A stretch of DNA of 5,497 nt from an uncultured Bacteroidales bacterium. Its GTDB lineage: Bacteria > Bacteroidota > Bacteroidia > Bacteroidales > P3. The stretch covers positions 1 through 5,497 of the forward strand of contig CAMWIS010000107.1 in NCBI GenBank assembly GCA_947174375.1, written 5' to 3'. Under the pieces are notes generated by a model that was given only the letters and a program-made list of their open reading frames with translations, made no database searches and was not told the DNA's origin. Position numbers and translations under genes: made by a program. Of this stretch, positions 1 to 5,497 are shown in pieces (positions within the stretch are counted from its first letter, which is position 1; each line of letters opens with the position of its first letter).

Positions 1-30
1 CAATATATCAAGGAACAGCGCCAACGGTAA
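1..30 (+). CDS. Possible C-terminal end of a + strand gene (partial)
   Basis: Frame 1 from the left edge reads nine codons (QYIKEQRQR) and then TAA at 28-30. The charged tail looks like a plausible protein C-terminus, and a two-way terminator with a T-run on the + strand follows 19 nt later, as expected if a gene converges from the left. All three + frames hit a stop within about 41 nt, so the frame choice is a judgement. No product can be named from nine residues. Confidence 0.3.
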   Translation, partial: QYIKEQRQR

Positions 31-48
31 ATGACGTCTGACCCTACG

Positions 49-85
49 AAAAAACCGCGACGGCCGAAGCCACCGCGGTTTTTTT
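49..85. terminator. Bidirectional intrinsic terminator
   Basis: The arm AAAAAACCGCG (49-59) pairs with CGCGGTTTTTT (74-84). Inside it a second short stem, GGC (62-64) with GCC (69-71), closes on a CGAA tetraloop (65-68). The A-run on the left and T-run on the right give a U-tract on whichever strand is transcribed, so it can end transcripts from both sides. It lies 22 nt beyond the stop of the - strand dehydrogenase gene and just past the possible + strand gene end at position 30. Confidence 0.85.
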
Positions 86-107
86 ATACGCGGAACGCAA
101 GCCCCGC

Positions 108-1310
108 CTACAGTTCCAAATCGATATCGAACAATTCTTCCCAAGGCAGGCCGCCCTTGTTGAGTTCGGCCATGAACGGATCCGGGTCGAACTGTTCCAC
201 ATTGAACACGCCCGGCTGTCTCCACAAGCCCTTGCAGAACATCATCGCGCCGATGGTGGCCGGTACGCCCGTCGTGTAGCTGACGCCCTGCGTGCCCGTC
301 TCCTTGTACGCCACCTCGTGGCTGCAATTGTTGAAGACATAATACGTGCGCTCCTTGCCGTCCTTGATACCGCGGATACGGCAACCGATGGACGTAAAGC
401 CCTTGTAGTTCTCGCCCAGGTCGCCGGGGTTGGGCAACACGGCCTTGAGGAACTGAATCGGCACGATTTCCTTGCCTTCGTACACAATCGGTTCGATGGA
501 GGCCATACCGATATTCTGAATCACGCGCAGATGGGTCAGGTACTCCTGGCCGAACGTCATCCAGAACCGCGCGCGCTTGATGGTCGGATAATGCTTGACG
601 AGCGACTCCAACTCTTCGTGATACATCAGATACGATTCCCGGGCGCCCACGCGCGGATAATTGAGGGCCTTATGCACGCTCAACGGGTCGGTTTCGTGCC
701 AGGCGCCGTTTTCCCAGTATTTGCCGCGCTGCGTAATCTCGCGGATGTTGATTTCCGGATTGAAGTTCGTGGCGAAGGCCTTGCCGTGGTCACCGGCATT
801 GCAGTCCACGATGTCGAGATAGTGGATTTCGTCGAAATGGTGCTTGGCGGCATGGGCCGTATAGACGCTCGTCACACCCGGGTCGAAGCCGCAACCGAGG
901 ATGGCCGTAAGCCCCGCCTGCTTGAAGCGGTCGTGATAGGCCCACTGCCAACTGTATTCATACTTGGCTTCCTCCAACGGCTCGTAGTTGGCCGTGTCCA
1001 TATAGTTGACGCCGGCGGCCAGACAGGCGTCCATGATGTGCAAATCCTGGTACGGCAAGGCCACGTTGATGACCAATTCCGGCTTGTATTCGTTGAGCAA
1101 CTGCGTCAAGGCCGGCACGTTGTCGGCATCGATCTGGGCCGTCTTGAACCGCACCCCCGTGCGTTTGAACACGTCCGCCGCAATCTTGTCGCATTTGGCC
1201 TGCGTGCGGGAGGCCATCATCACCTCGGTGAAGACGTCCGGATGGGTAGCCACTTTGTGGGCCACCACGGTGGCGACGCCGCCGGCGCCGATAATCAGGA
1301 TTCTGCTCAT
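108..1310 (-). CDS. Saccharopine dehydrogenase family; likely carboxynorspermidine/carboxyspermidine dehydrogenase
   Basis: This 400-residue protein has an N-terminal Rossmann nucleotide-binding segment (ILIIGAGGVA, residues 4-13), followed by the ASRT segment near 33-36 where NADP-binding enzymes of this family contact the cofactor. A conserved ILGCGFDPG stretch (137-145) begins the catalytic part. From family knowledge, the closest described members reductively condense L-aspartate semialdehyde with putrescine or diaminopropane, using NADPH, to give carboxyspermidine or carboxynorspermidine. A decarboxylase (NspC type) then makes spermidine or norspermidine. Its cytosolic location is inferred from the lack of a signal peptide or membrane segment. 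Length is normal for the family and the gene looks intact. The ATG at 1308-1310 places the Rossmann fold right at the N-terminus; no SD site is visible. The usual decarboxylase partner is not in the window. It could instead act on a saccharopine-like substrate, but the overall sequence favours polyamine synthesis. Confidence 0.85.
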   Translation of the reverse strand: MSRILIIGAGGVATVVAHKVATHPDVFTEVMMASRTQAKCDKIAADVFKRTGVRFKTAQIDADNVPALTQLLNEYKPELVINVALPYQDLHIMDACLAAGVNYMDTANYEPLEEAKYEYSWQWAYHDRFKQAGLTAILGCGFDPGVTSVYTAHAAKHHFDEIHYLDIVDCNAGDHGKAFATNFNPEINIREITQRGKYWENGAWHETDPLSVHKALNYPRVGARESYLMYHEELESLVKHYPTIKRARFWMTFGQEYLTHLRVIQNIGMASIEPIVYEGKEIVPIQFLKAVLPNPGDLGENYKGFTSIGCRIRGIKDGKERTYYVFNNCSHEVAYKETGTQGVSYTTGVPATIGAMMFCKGLWRQPGVFNVEQFDPDPFMAELNKGGLPWEELFDIDLEL

Positions 1311-1336
1311 AGTTTCATCAGGTTTTTGTGGATATT

Positions 1337-1366
1337 AAAAAAGCGAGAACGCCTTGTTCTCGCTTT
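1337..1366 (-). terminator. Intrinsic terminator after tRNA-Phe
   Basis: Eleven paired bases, AAAGCGAGAAC (1340-1350) with GTTCTCGCTTT (1356-1366), flank a 5-nt loop (1351-1355). On the - strand the hairpin is followed by six Ts (1342-1337). It starts 6 nt beyond the 3' end of tRNA-Phe and should end that transcript. It leaves only 26 nt before the start codon of the dehydrogenase gene. Confidence 0.85.
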
Positions 1367-1372
1367 CTCTTG

Positions 1373-1445
1373 TGGCTCGGGTTGGAATCGAACCAACGAC
1401 ACAAGGATTTTCAGTCCTTTGCTCTACCAACTGAGCTACCGCGCC
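1373..1445 (-). tRNA. tRNA-Phe (anticodon GAA)
   Basis: The - strand folds as a standard 73-nt cloverleaf without CCA. The D stem is GCTC/GAGC, the anticodon stem AAGGA/TCCTT holds loop CTGAAAA (anticodon GAA, phenylalanine), the variable loop is GTGTC, and the T arm is GTTGG-TTCGATT-CCAAC. The discriminator base is A, as is usual for tRNA-Phe. The acceptor stem GGCGCGG/CCGAGCC pairs except at 4-69, where G faces A. The 3' flank is CAA, so the CCA end must be added by the nucleotidyltransferase. It has its own promoter (1462-1493) and a terminator directly downstream. Confidence 0.95.
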
Positions 1446-1461
1446 ATTTGCAAACAGGATG

Positions 1462-1493
1462 CAAAGATAACACTTTTTTTTGAATTGGGCAAA
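1462..1493 (-). promoter_or_regulatory. Bacteroidota-type promoter for tRNA-Phe
   Basis: On the - strand a TTTG (1493-1490) is followed after 20 nt by TATCTTTG (1469-1462). This is an exact match to the Bacteroidota primary sigma pattern, TTTG then TAnnTTTG. Transcription should begin several nt further on, giving a leader of roughly ten nt before the mature tRNA 5' end at 1445. The spacer carries a run of eight As (on this strand, 1481-1474). Confidence 0.8.
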
Positions 1494-1517
1494 TCAAAAA
1501 AAATCTTCGTATCTTTG
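1485..1517 (+). promoter_or_regulatory. Bacteroidota-type promoter for obg
   Basis: TATCTTTG (1510-1517) is a perfect TAnnTTTG -7 element. A TTG (1485-1487) lies 22 nt upstream as the -33 element, within the 17-23 nt spacing accepted for the phylum. The spacer contains eight As (1496-1503). Initiation a few nt past 1517 would fall at or next to the obg start codon. The -33 element sits beside the -33 element of the opposing tRNA-Phe promoter. Confidence 0.75.
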
Positions 1518-1524
1518 TATGATT

Positions 1525-2574
1525 ATGGCATCTTCCAATTTCATAGACTACGTCAAGATTTTCTGCCGTTCGGGCAACGGCGGCGCGGGCTCGCGTCACT
1601 TTTTCCGCAGCCGCAGCAACCCCAAGGGCGGCCCCGACGGCGGCGACGGCGGCCGTGGCGGGCATATCATCCTCAAAGGCAACGCGCAACTGTGGACGCT
1701 GCTCCACCTTAAATACACGAAACACCTGTTTGCCGAAAACGGGCAGAGCGGCGGCGAGAACCGCCGGTTCGGCGCCAACGGCAAAGACCTTTACGTGGAA
1801 GTCCCCGTCGGCACCGTGGTCAAGGACGCGGAAACCGGCGAGACGGAGGCCGAAATTACCGAAGACGGCCAGGAAGTGATTTGGATGAAGGGCGGTCGCG
1901 GCGGCCTCGGCAACGACCATTTCAAGTCGGCCGTAAACCAGGCGCCCAAATACGCCCAACCCGGCGAAAGCGGCATAGAGGGTTGGAAAATCATAGAATT
2001 GAAAGTATTGGCCGACGTCGGGCTCGTGGGCTTCCCCAACGCGGGCAAATCCAGCCTGCTGGCGGCCGTTTCGGCGGCCAAGCCCGAAATAGCGGACTAC
2101 CCTTTCACGACGCTGACGCCCAACCTCGGCATCGTTTCCTGCCGCGACCGCCACTCGTTCGTCATGGCCGATATTCCCGGCATCATCGAGGGCGCGAGCG
2201 AGGGCAAGGGCTTGGGCAACCGCTTCCTGCGCCACATAGAACGGAACGCCTTACTGCTGTTCATGATCAGCGTGGAACCCTTGGTGGAGGCTTTGGCCGA
2301 AGGCGCGCCGCTGGAAGAAGCCGTGCGGACGCTACGTGCCCCCTACGATATTCTGCTCAACGAATTGGAAAGCCATAATCCGGAACTCCTGCATAAGAAG
2401 CAGGTTCTCTGCTTTACGAAATGCGACCTGTTGCCGGACGCGGCGCGCGACAAGTTGACACCCGCCTTGCAGCATCTGTTCGGCACATCGCTGTGCCGCG
2501 CCATTTCGTCGGTTTCGGGCTGGGGTATCGAGCCGCTGAAAGACTTGCTTTGGCAGGCCCTGCAAACAGATTAG
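1525..2574 (+). CDS. obg: Obg family GTPase, ribosome assembly factor
   Basis: Obg (ObgE/CgtA) is an essential GTPase that binds the large ribosomal subunit during assembly and links growth to nucleotide status. The 349-residue protein has the glycine-rich Obg fold in about 1-157 (for example GGPDGGDGGRGG near 35-46), then the G domain. That domain shows P-loop GFPNAGKS at 169-176, the switch segment DYPFTTLTPNLG, DIPG at 216-219, TKCD at 298-301 in place of NKxD, and a G5-like ISSVSG. It ends after the G domain with no C-terminal extension. The start at 1525 (MASSNFIDYVKI) matches usual Obg N-termini; an in-frame ATG two codons earlier (1519) is possible but lies only 2 nt beyond the -7 element. 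A TTG at 1480 lies upstream of the promoter and is unlikely. The G4 variant TK[CS]D is, as far as I recall, seen in other Bacteroidota Obg proteins. Confidence 0.96.
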   Translation: MASSNFIDYVKIFCRSGNGGAGSRHFFRSRSNPKGGPDGGDGGRGGHIILKGNAQLWTLLHLKYTKHLFAENGQSGGENRRFGANGKDLYVEVPVGTVVKDAETGETEAEITEDGQEVIWMKGGRGGLGNDHFKSAVNQAPKYAQPGESGIEGWKIIELKVLADVGLVGFPNAGKSSLLAAVSAAKPEIADYPFTTLTPNLGIVSCRDRHSFVMADIPGIIEGASEGKGLGNRFLRHIERNALLLFMISVEPLVEALAEGAPLEEAVRTLRAPYDILLNELESHNPELLHKKQVLCFTKCDLLPDAARDKLTPALQHLFGTSLCRAISSVSGWGIEPLKDLLWQALQTD

Positions 2575-3260
2575 CGGTTTTTCGGATCCGGTTGCGCCGG
2601 CGGCGACACAAACCGCCGCAGGCCGAGATAGCACAGCAGCCCGAGCAACGCGCCCCACAATCCCCCGCATATCACGTCGCCCACATAATGCGCCGCTAAA
2701 TAGACGCGGCTGTAAACAATTAGCAGCGCCCATATATATAAACCGCCGTAACGAAAGAAGGCCAAGCCGCCGTACATGGCTTTGCCGAACGCGAAGCACC
2801 AGCGTTGCCAAACCGTAGCCGCGCCGGACACTTGCCCCGACCAGGCGTGTTTGCTGCCGTACAAACGCGAGAACCACGGCGTCAGGAAAACAGCCATGGC
2901 GAAATGGTTGACGGCGTGCGAAGATACGAAGCCGAACCGCCCGCCGCAACCGGCCGGCAGCCGCAACAGGCCTTCCAGCATCGGTTCGTGGCAGGGCCGC
3001 AACCGCTGTACGGTCAGCTTGAACCAATGTACGCTCGTCCAGTCGGCCACGGCGATGAGCACGGCCACGCCCAACAGAATCCAAAGCGCCTTTTTCTTAT
3101 ACAGTCCGAACAGCCACACGATCATCAGCACGTAAAAAGGTATCCAGACATAGCGGTTGCTCAGAAACATCATGAGCGCATCCGCCCATGCGCTATGCCA
3201 GCCGTTGATGGCGAGGCTGCACTGCCAATCCCACTGAATCAATTGGTCTAAAAACTTCAT
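2571..3260 (-). CDS. PAP2 family membrane phosphatase
   Basis: The 229-residue protein has several hydrophobic segments (about 37-54, 58-74, 116-130, 173-184 and 195-214). It carries the full PAP2 triad: K81-x6-R88-P89, the SSH motif with H115, and S184-R185-x5-H191-x3-D195. H191 is the expected nucleophile and H115 the acid/base, so it should be active. Family members remove phosphate from lipid phosphates at the membrane, such as undecaprenyl diphosphate, phosphatidylglycerol phosphate or lipid A; the motifs do not decide which. The loop between the second and third motifs is long and polar (about 131-172). It follows rsmG by 19 nt and is probably cotranscribed with it. Its TAA stop overlaps the obg stop on the other strand. 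Confidence 0.88.
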   Translation of the reverse strand: MKFLDQLIQWDWQCSLAINGWHSAWADALMMFLSNRYVWIPFYVLMIVWLFGLYKKKALWILLGVAVLIAVADWTSVHWFKLTVQRLRPCHEPMLEGLLRLPAGCGGRFGFVSSHAVNHFAMAVFLTPWFSRLYGSKHAWSGQVSGAATVWQRWCFAFGKAMYGGLAFFRYGGLYIWALLIVYSRVYLAAHYVGDVICGGLWGALLGLLCYLGLRRFVSPPAQPDPKNR

Positions 3261-3279
3261 ATCTTAAAATATAACCTAC

Positions 3280-3921
3280 TTATATTTGCAGATAGACAAT
3301 CTGCTTGGTCTCGAAAAATTCGTCCGAAAAATAGTCCGCAACCGGCTGCACCTGCACGCGGCGGCCGAAAGGCGCGAGTTCCGCGGCCAAGTCTCCGCCT
3401 TTGAGGCAGATTAATCCGTTGGGCAACGCGTGCTGCGAAACGGGCTTGACCTTGTTCCGTATCCAGCCATGGAGTTCCGGCAGCGGCGCCACGGCGCGGC
3501 TCACGACAAAGTCGAAGCGCTCCGACACCTCCTCGGCCCTCTTCTGTTCCGCCCGCACGTTCGACAGGGCCAAGGCTTCGGCCACGGCCTGCACCACCTT
3601 TATCTTCTTGCCGATGGAATCGACGAGGTAAAACGAGGTTTCGGGAAACATAATCGCCAACGGGATGCCCGGAAAGCCGCCGCCCGTACCGAGATCCATG
3701 ATGGCCGCGCCGGGCTTGAACGTGATGAAGCGCGCGATGGCCAGGCTGTGCAACACGTGCCGGATGCCCCACTGTTCGGGCGTTTCCTTGCGCGACAGCA
3801 CGTTGATGCGCGCGTTCCATGCTTCGTAAAGCGGCAACAAGGCCGCGAACCGCTCCCGTTGCGCGGGCGTCAGATGCGGGAAATAGCCCGCGATAACGTC
3901 TAACGAAGCGTTCGGCTTCAT
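3280..3921 (-). CDS. rsmG: 16S rRNA (guanine-527 N7)-methyltransferase RsmG
   Basis: RsmG (GidB) uses S-adenosylmethionine to methylate N7 of G527 in the 530 loop of 16S rRNA; its loss gives low-level streptomycin resistance in other bacteria. The 213-residue protein shows the family motifs in order: INVLSRK (39-45), the SAM-binding loop MDLGTGGGFPGIPLAI (75-90), the acidic strand end LVDSIGKKIKVV (99-110), VSRAVAPL (140-147) and the KGG segment (174-176). Length is typical. The ATG at 3921-3919 shares one base with the TGA of the preceding DUF5723 gene (TGATG), which fixes the start and suggests translational coupling. It is followed by the PAP2 gene. Confidence 0.95.
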   Translation of the reverse strand: MKPNASLDVIAGYFPHLTPAQRERFAALLPLYEAWNARINVLSRKETPEQWGIRHVLHSLAIARFITFKPGAAIMDLGTGGGFPGIPLAIMFPETSFYLVDSIGKKIKVVQAVAEALALSNVRAEQKRAEEVSERFDFVVSRAVAPLPELHGWIRNKVKPVSQHALPNGLICLKGGDLAAELAPFGRRVQVQPVADYFSDEFFETKQIVYLQI

Positions 3922-5345
3922 CAGTATTCCATATTTTGCGAAGCCGCCCGTTCCGAGCGGATATAGGCGATTTTGGAAGGATGGATTTCGTATTTGCCGA
4001 TGACGAAATTGATGCCGAACGTCACGGCCGCCGTCCGCATCTTGGCCACATTGAACGAGTTGATGCGGTCAACCCCCAAATGCAACTGCAACGGCCCGAG
4101 GTTGCCGGCGATGGCGAAACCGAGGTTGAGTGGCCCGCTGCTGCCGAACGTATTGCTCACCGATACGGCGAAATTCTTACAGGGCGTATAGGTATAGGCG
4201 ATGCCGACATCGGCCGAGAAATAGTTGTTGAGCAACTTGCCCTTGAACACGATGCCGAAACGGTGCTGTTCCAACAAGGTGTAGTCGAACCCGAACATCA
4301 ACGTGGTGGGCAGCATCGTCGCATAGCCATGCTTGTAGTTGGTGTCGCTTTCGAAATTCAACGTATCGATGATGGTGTTCACGGCCCGCGAAAGCAAGGA
4401 GTCGAAACGGACATCCTCGCCGAACACGTTGAGTTCAGCCAAACCTTGGAACGGGTAATTGACGCTGTCGTTGCGCGAACGGTAAACGCGGGCGCCGGCG
4501 TCTTTCCAGAAAATCGCGCCGAGGTCAAGCACCGAGCCCGTAAACCGCCAGTTGGGGGCGAAATCGACACTGACCCCCATATCGATGCCGAAGCCCCAGT
4601 CACGGCCAAGCCCGCCCAAGCCCAAACCGCCGAGTTTAAAATCTTCGGTCAGCAAATTCGACCGGATTTGACCGTCCACCTTAAGTTCGTAGGTGTAGGG
4701 CGAAAGCGACGGGTCGGCCATATCGTCGTTGAGGACGTTCCACGTAATGCCGAGATTTTTGGTCGAGAGGTTATACAAGCCGCCAATCAGTTTGGCGCGG
4801 GCGCCTACCGTTATCATCTCGCTGATTTTCCGCGACCATCCGAAATAAAGGTACGCGTAAGCCGTGGCATCGATGGCGTTGTGGTCAAAACGGTTTTCGC
4901 CGAGGAACTGCCCCGGGCCCAACAGCAGGAAACTCAAAAACGGCTTGGTCAGCACGACGTTGGCATCCACCTTGGCCGACAGGCCGACCTGAAAATAGTT
5001 CTCGCCTTTCTTGAAGCCGAAACGCAGGATTTCTTCCGTCGCATCCAAACCTATCAGGTTTCGGTTATGCAACCGCCCGACGAATTTTCCGACATTGAAT
5101 CGCAAACTGTCGTCCACACCGCGTTCCACAAGATTATTCCATGCAAACGCATCATTGTTGATCTGCGCATGGATACCGGACAAGCCCGGAAAACCGAAAT
5201 AGAAATCGTAAGGTGCCTGAAAGGCCGGATTATTGGCACTCTGCTGCGGCACGAAATCCATATAGTAGAGGTTCGTCCCCACCTGCGCCCGCAGGCCACC
5301 GATGGCGGCCAACGTCAACAGACAACTCAAAACTATCTTTCTCAT
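3921..5345 (-). CDS. DUF5723 family outer-membrane protein
   Basis: The 474-residue protein begins with a clear type I signal peptide: basic MRK, a hydrophobic core (4-18), then LRA before Q21. The mature N-terminus contains a VPQQSANNPAF segment followed by FYFGFPGLSGI, the signature I recognise from DUF5723 proteins of Bacteroidota. The remainder alternates short amphipathic strands with aromatic and glycine residues, ending in strands such as AAVTFGINFVIG near the C-terminus, which fits an outer-membrane beta-barrel related in layout to PorP/FadL-like proteins. No biochemical role is known to me. It starts inside the stop codon of the upstream ORF (ATGA, 4-nt overlap) and its own TGA overlaps the rsmG start by one base, so it lies in the middle of a tightly coupled operon. 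Confidence 0.88.
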   Translation of the reverse strand: MRKIVLSCLLTLAAIGGLRAQVGTNLYYMDFVPQQSANNPAFQAPYDFYFGFPGLSGIHAQINNDAFAWNNLVERGVDDSLRFNVGKFVGRLHNRNLIGLDATEEILRFGFKKGENYFQVGLSAKVDANVVLTKPFLSFLLLGPGQFLGENRFDHNAIDATAYAYLYFGWSRKISEMITVGARAKLIGGLYNLSTKNLGITWNVLNDDMADPSLSPYTYELKVDGQIRSNLLTEDFKLGGLGLGGLGRDWGFGIDMGVSVDFAPNWRFTGSVLDLGAIFWKDAGARVYRSRNDSVNYPFQGLAELNVFGEDVRFDSLLSRAVNTIIDTLNFESDTNYKHGYATMLPTTLMFGFDYTLLEQHRFGIVFKGKLLNNYFSADVGIAYTYTPCKNFAVSVSNTFGSSGPLNLGFAIAGNLGPLQLHLGVDRINSFNVAKMRTAAVTFGINFVIGKYEIHPSKIAYIRSERAASQNMEY

Positions 5346-5497
5346 AACGCACCTCCATCCGTTTCGTCACCGCCGTTGCCGCCCCCAAGGGCATCGCCCA
5401 ATACGGAGCCCAGGCGCAACATGGCGCGGGCGCCCAACTTGACAAGCATAAAGCCTTCCGTATCGCTGTTGGCGTATATTTTAACCTCTTCCTGATG
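5342..5497 (-). CDS. C-terminal fragment of an unidentified protein, truncated by the window edge
   Basis: The - strand frame is open from the right edge for 51 codons and ends in TGA (5344-5342). It starts HQEEVKIYANSDTEGFMLVK, followed by a segment rich in Leu, Arg and Ala and a Gly/Asp-rich tail ending DGGAL. The stop overlaps the DUF5723 start codon in an ATGA, the usual mark of two coupled genes, which is the strongest evidence that this frame is real. Codon use (GC-ending, GGC/GCC rich) matches its neighbours. The EEVKIYANSDTEG segment faintly recalls the end of small DUF4252-type Bacteroidota proteins, but I cannot assign a family. The start and most of the gene lie outside the window. 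Confidence 0.7.
   Translation of the reverse strand, partial: HQEEVKIYANSDTEGFMLVKLGARAMLRLGSVLGDALGGGNGGDETDGGAL

Noticed and set aside
1373..1445. tRNA-Phe as an integration site for a mobile element
   Set aside because: No direct repeat of the tRNA 3' end, integrase or foreign-looking segment is visible in the window.
1480..1524. Upstream TTG start for obg giving 15 extra residues
   Set aside because: It lies within the promoter, upstream of the expected transcription start, and the extra residues do not fit the conserved Obg N-terminus.
318..1712. Long + strand open frame of 464 codons
   Set aside because: It runs opposite the dehydrogenase, then across the tRNA, the promoter region and into obg in a wrong frame; no real protein would span these.
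1411..2235. - strand open frame of 274 codons
   Set aside because: It lies opposite obg and runs into the tRNA gene; it is the mirrored frame of obg codons.
3266..3299. Possible internal promoter before the PAP2 gene: TTG, 23 nt, then TATATTTT on the - strand
   Set aside because: The -7 box lacks the final G and the spacing is at the edge of the accepted range. The AT-rich gap alone can explain it.
5230..5445. - strand frame overlapping the DUF5723 start
   Set aside because: It conflicts with both the signal peptide region of DUF5723 and the upstream coupled frame, and it is rich in Cys/Trp/Pro in the manner of an out-of-frame reading.
3936..5495. Long + strand open frame of 519 codons
   Set aside because: It is codon-aligned opposite the DUF5723 gene, has no recognisable domain, and follows from codon bias. 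The - strand gene has a signal peptide, a recognised family and coupled neighbours.

Overview
The window looks like an ordinary housekeeping stretch of a Bacteroidota chromosome, probably Bacteroidales and from a GC-rich member. The main reasons are two perfect TAnnTTTG promoter elements (the Bacteroidota -7 box), a DUF5723 outer-membrane protein (a family I know from this phylum), an Obg GTPase of the Bacteroidota type, a tRNA without an encoded CCA end, and genes with no obvious Shine-Dalgarno sites. Genus cannot be fixed from this sequence. I see no insertion sequence, phage gene, CRISPR array or other sign of recent transfer.

Left part (1-1446). A two-way terminator hairpin at 49-85 separates a possible + strand gene end at the very left edge from a - strand saccharopine-dehydrogenase-family gene, most likely carboxy(nor)spermidine dehydrogenase of the alternative spermidine pathway. 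Upstream of it, on the same strand, lie a hairpin terminator and a tRNA-Phe(GAA).

Middle (1447-2574). About 80 bp carries two back-to-back Bacteroidota promoters, one firing left into tRNA-Phe and one firing right into obg. Their -33 elements lie side by side. The obg promoter is so close to the start codon that the mRNA should be leaderless or nearly so.

Right part (2571-5497). Four - strand genes are packed as one apparent operon, in transcription order: a truncated small ORF at the right edge, a DUF5723 outer-membrane protein, rsmG (16S rRNA m7G methyltransferase) and a PAP2-family lipid phosphatase. The first three are joined by stop/start overlaps of 4 and 1 nt and the last by a 19-nt gap. 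The PAP2 gene runs tail to tail into obg and their stop codons share bases in the tetranucleotide TTAG.

Together the region mixes translation functions (tRNA-Phe, RsmG, Obg in ribosome assembly) with envelope functions (DUF5723, PAP2) and polyamine synthesis. I found no convincing undescribed system. The points worth a second look are the divergent promoter pair, the near-leaderless obg, a mismatch in the tRNA-Phe acceptor stem, the overlapping convergent stops, and the envelope/ribosome gene operon with an unidentified small protein at its visible head.
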